Below are positions 63,796 through 64,000 of a stretch of DNA of 64,000 nt, piece by piece. The stretch lies in the NCBI GenBank assembly GCA_020850535.1, contig JADZEM010000223.1, forward strand, positions 16,135 through 80,134. The letters run 5' to 3'. Source of the DNA: Chloroflexota bacterium. GTDB lineage: Bacteria; Chloroflexota; UBA6077; JACCZL01. The translations under genes were made by a program, and so were the position numbers. Position 1 is the stretch's first letter. Each line of letters begins with the position of its first letter. The notes below the pieces were generated by a model. That model worked only from the letters and a program-made list of their open reading frames with translations. It was not told the origin of the DNA and made no database searches.

Positions 63796-64000
63796 GCGAT
63801 TGCATGTTGATTGGTGTCCCCGAAGCATCATGGAACGGGCGGTCGGGGACTGAAGTCCCCGCCTACAGTCACACCGTCGCTGCGCGACGGACACCGGGCA
63901 CGGACAGGGACTGGTGAGACTACAGCGTCGCGCAGCGACTGCAGGATCGTAGGCGGGGCTTTCAAGCCCCGACGCGGCGGCACGACGCGCTCAACATACG
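63796..64000. repeat. Structured ~210-bp repeat, copy C (cut by window end)
   Basis: Same orientation as copies A and B, with the same hairpins; the right end is cut by the window. It begins 41 bases after the stop of the secreted-protein gene. Confidence 0.85.

Noticed and set aside
62231..64000. CRISPR array formed by the repeats
   Set aside because: Units are about 210 bp, only three copies, irregularly spaced, with no short spacers and no cas genes.
1..64000. tRNA, rRNA or phage/transposase genes
   Set aside because: Looked for T-loop-like words, rRNA blocks and transposase or integrase motifs; none was convincing by eye.

Overview
The window is high-GC bacterial chromosome with closely packed genes, many GTG/TTG starts and ATGA/GTGA stop-start overlaps. 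Thr/Pro-rich linkers in secreted proteins, cyclases fused to zinc-ribbon/AAA/TPR modules, a two-repeat CPxC protein resembling DUF6062 and the dispersed palindromic repeats all suggest Chloroflexota. That assignment is an inference from gene style; no rRNA, tRNA or marker tree is available here. No CRISPR array, phage or transposase gene was seen.

Region 1 (1-11036, minus strand) is an exopolysaccharide or cell-surface glycan operon. In transcription order it holds a glucose-1-phosphate cytidylyltransferase, an NAD-dependent sugar epimerase/dehydratase, a sugar C-methyltransferase, a GT2 glycosyltransferase, a membrane-anchored hydrolase/beta-helix protein, a Wzx-type flippase, a GT4 glycosyltransferase and a secreted acidic protein cut by the window edge. 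Region 2 (11037-25953, plus strand) starts with a long gene-free stretch. Two response-regulator-like transcription factors follow, both lacking the phospho-acceptor Asp, then an orphan HlyD-type adaptor lipoprotein. Next come three large secreted paralogues of the beta-helix protein of region 1. The four paralogues carry the same beta-helix with a glycosidase-like barrel, Thr/Pro linkers and carbohydrate-binding modules in different orders. This is the most distinctive system in the window and probably acts on the glycan made by region 1.

Region 3 (25954-40063) holds a MarR-MFS pair behind an apparently leaderless, operator-overlapped promoter, a degenerate metallo-beta-lactamase-fold protein and an SDR. 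Then comes a minus-strand operon of serine acetyltransferase, GT4, a tandem-universal-stress-domain/glucosyl-3-phosphoglycerate synthase fusion and a histidine phosphatase (probable glucosylglycerate synthesis). A penicillin-acylase-family hydrolase and cysteinyl-tRNA synthetase follow. Region 4 (40266-51073) carries signalling and housekeeping genes: a zinc-ribbon/cyclase/AAA/TPR protein, an alpha/beta hydrolase, GlgC, a MocR regulator, an inositol-phosphatase-like protein missing metal ligands, and CcdA.

Region 5 (51119-57568) is a LacI-controlled import and degradation operon: regulator, two Dpp-type permeases, a Tat/lipoprotein binding protein and a sulfatase, behind a near-consensus promoter and an 18-bp perfect operator. 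Region 6 (57690-64000) has a membrane adenylate cyclase, a nucleoside hydrolase, a rare GntR-REC-REC fusion and a secreted protein bracketed by three copies of a structured repeat of about 210 bp.
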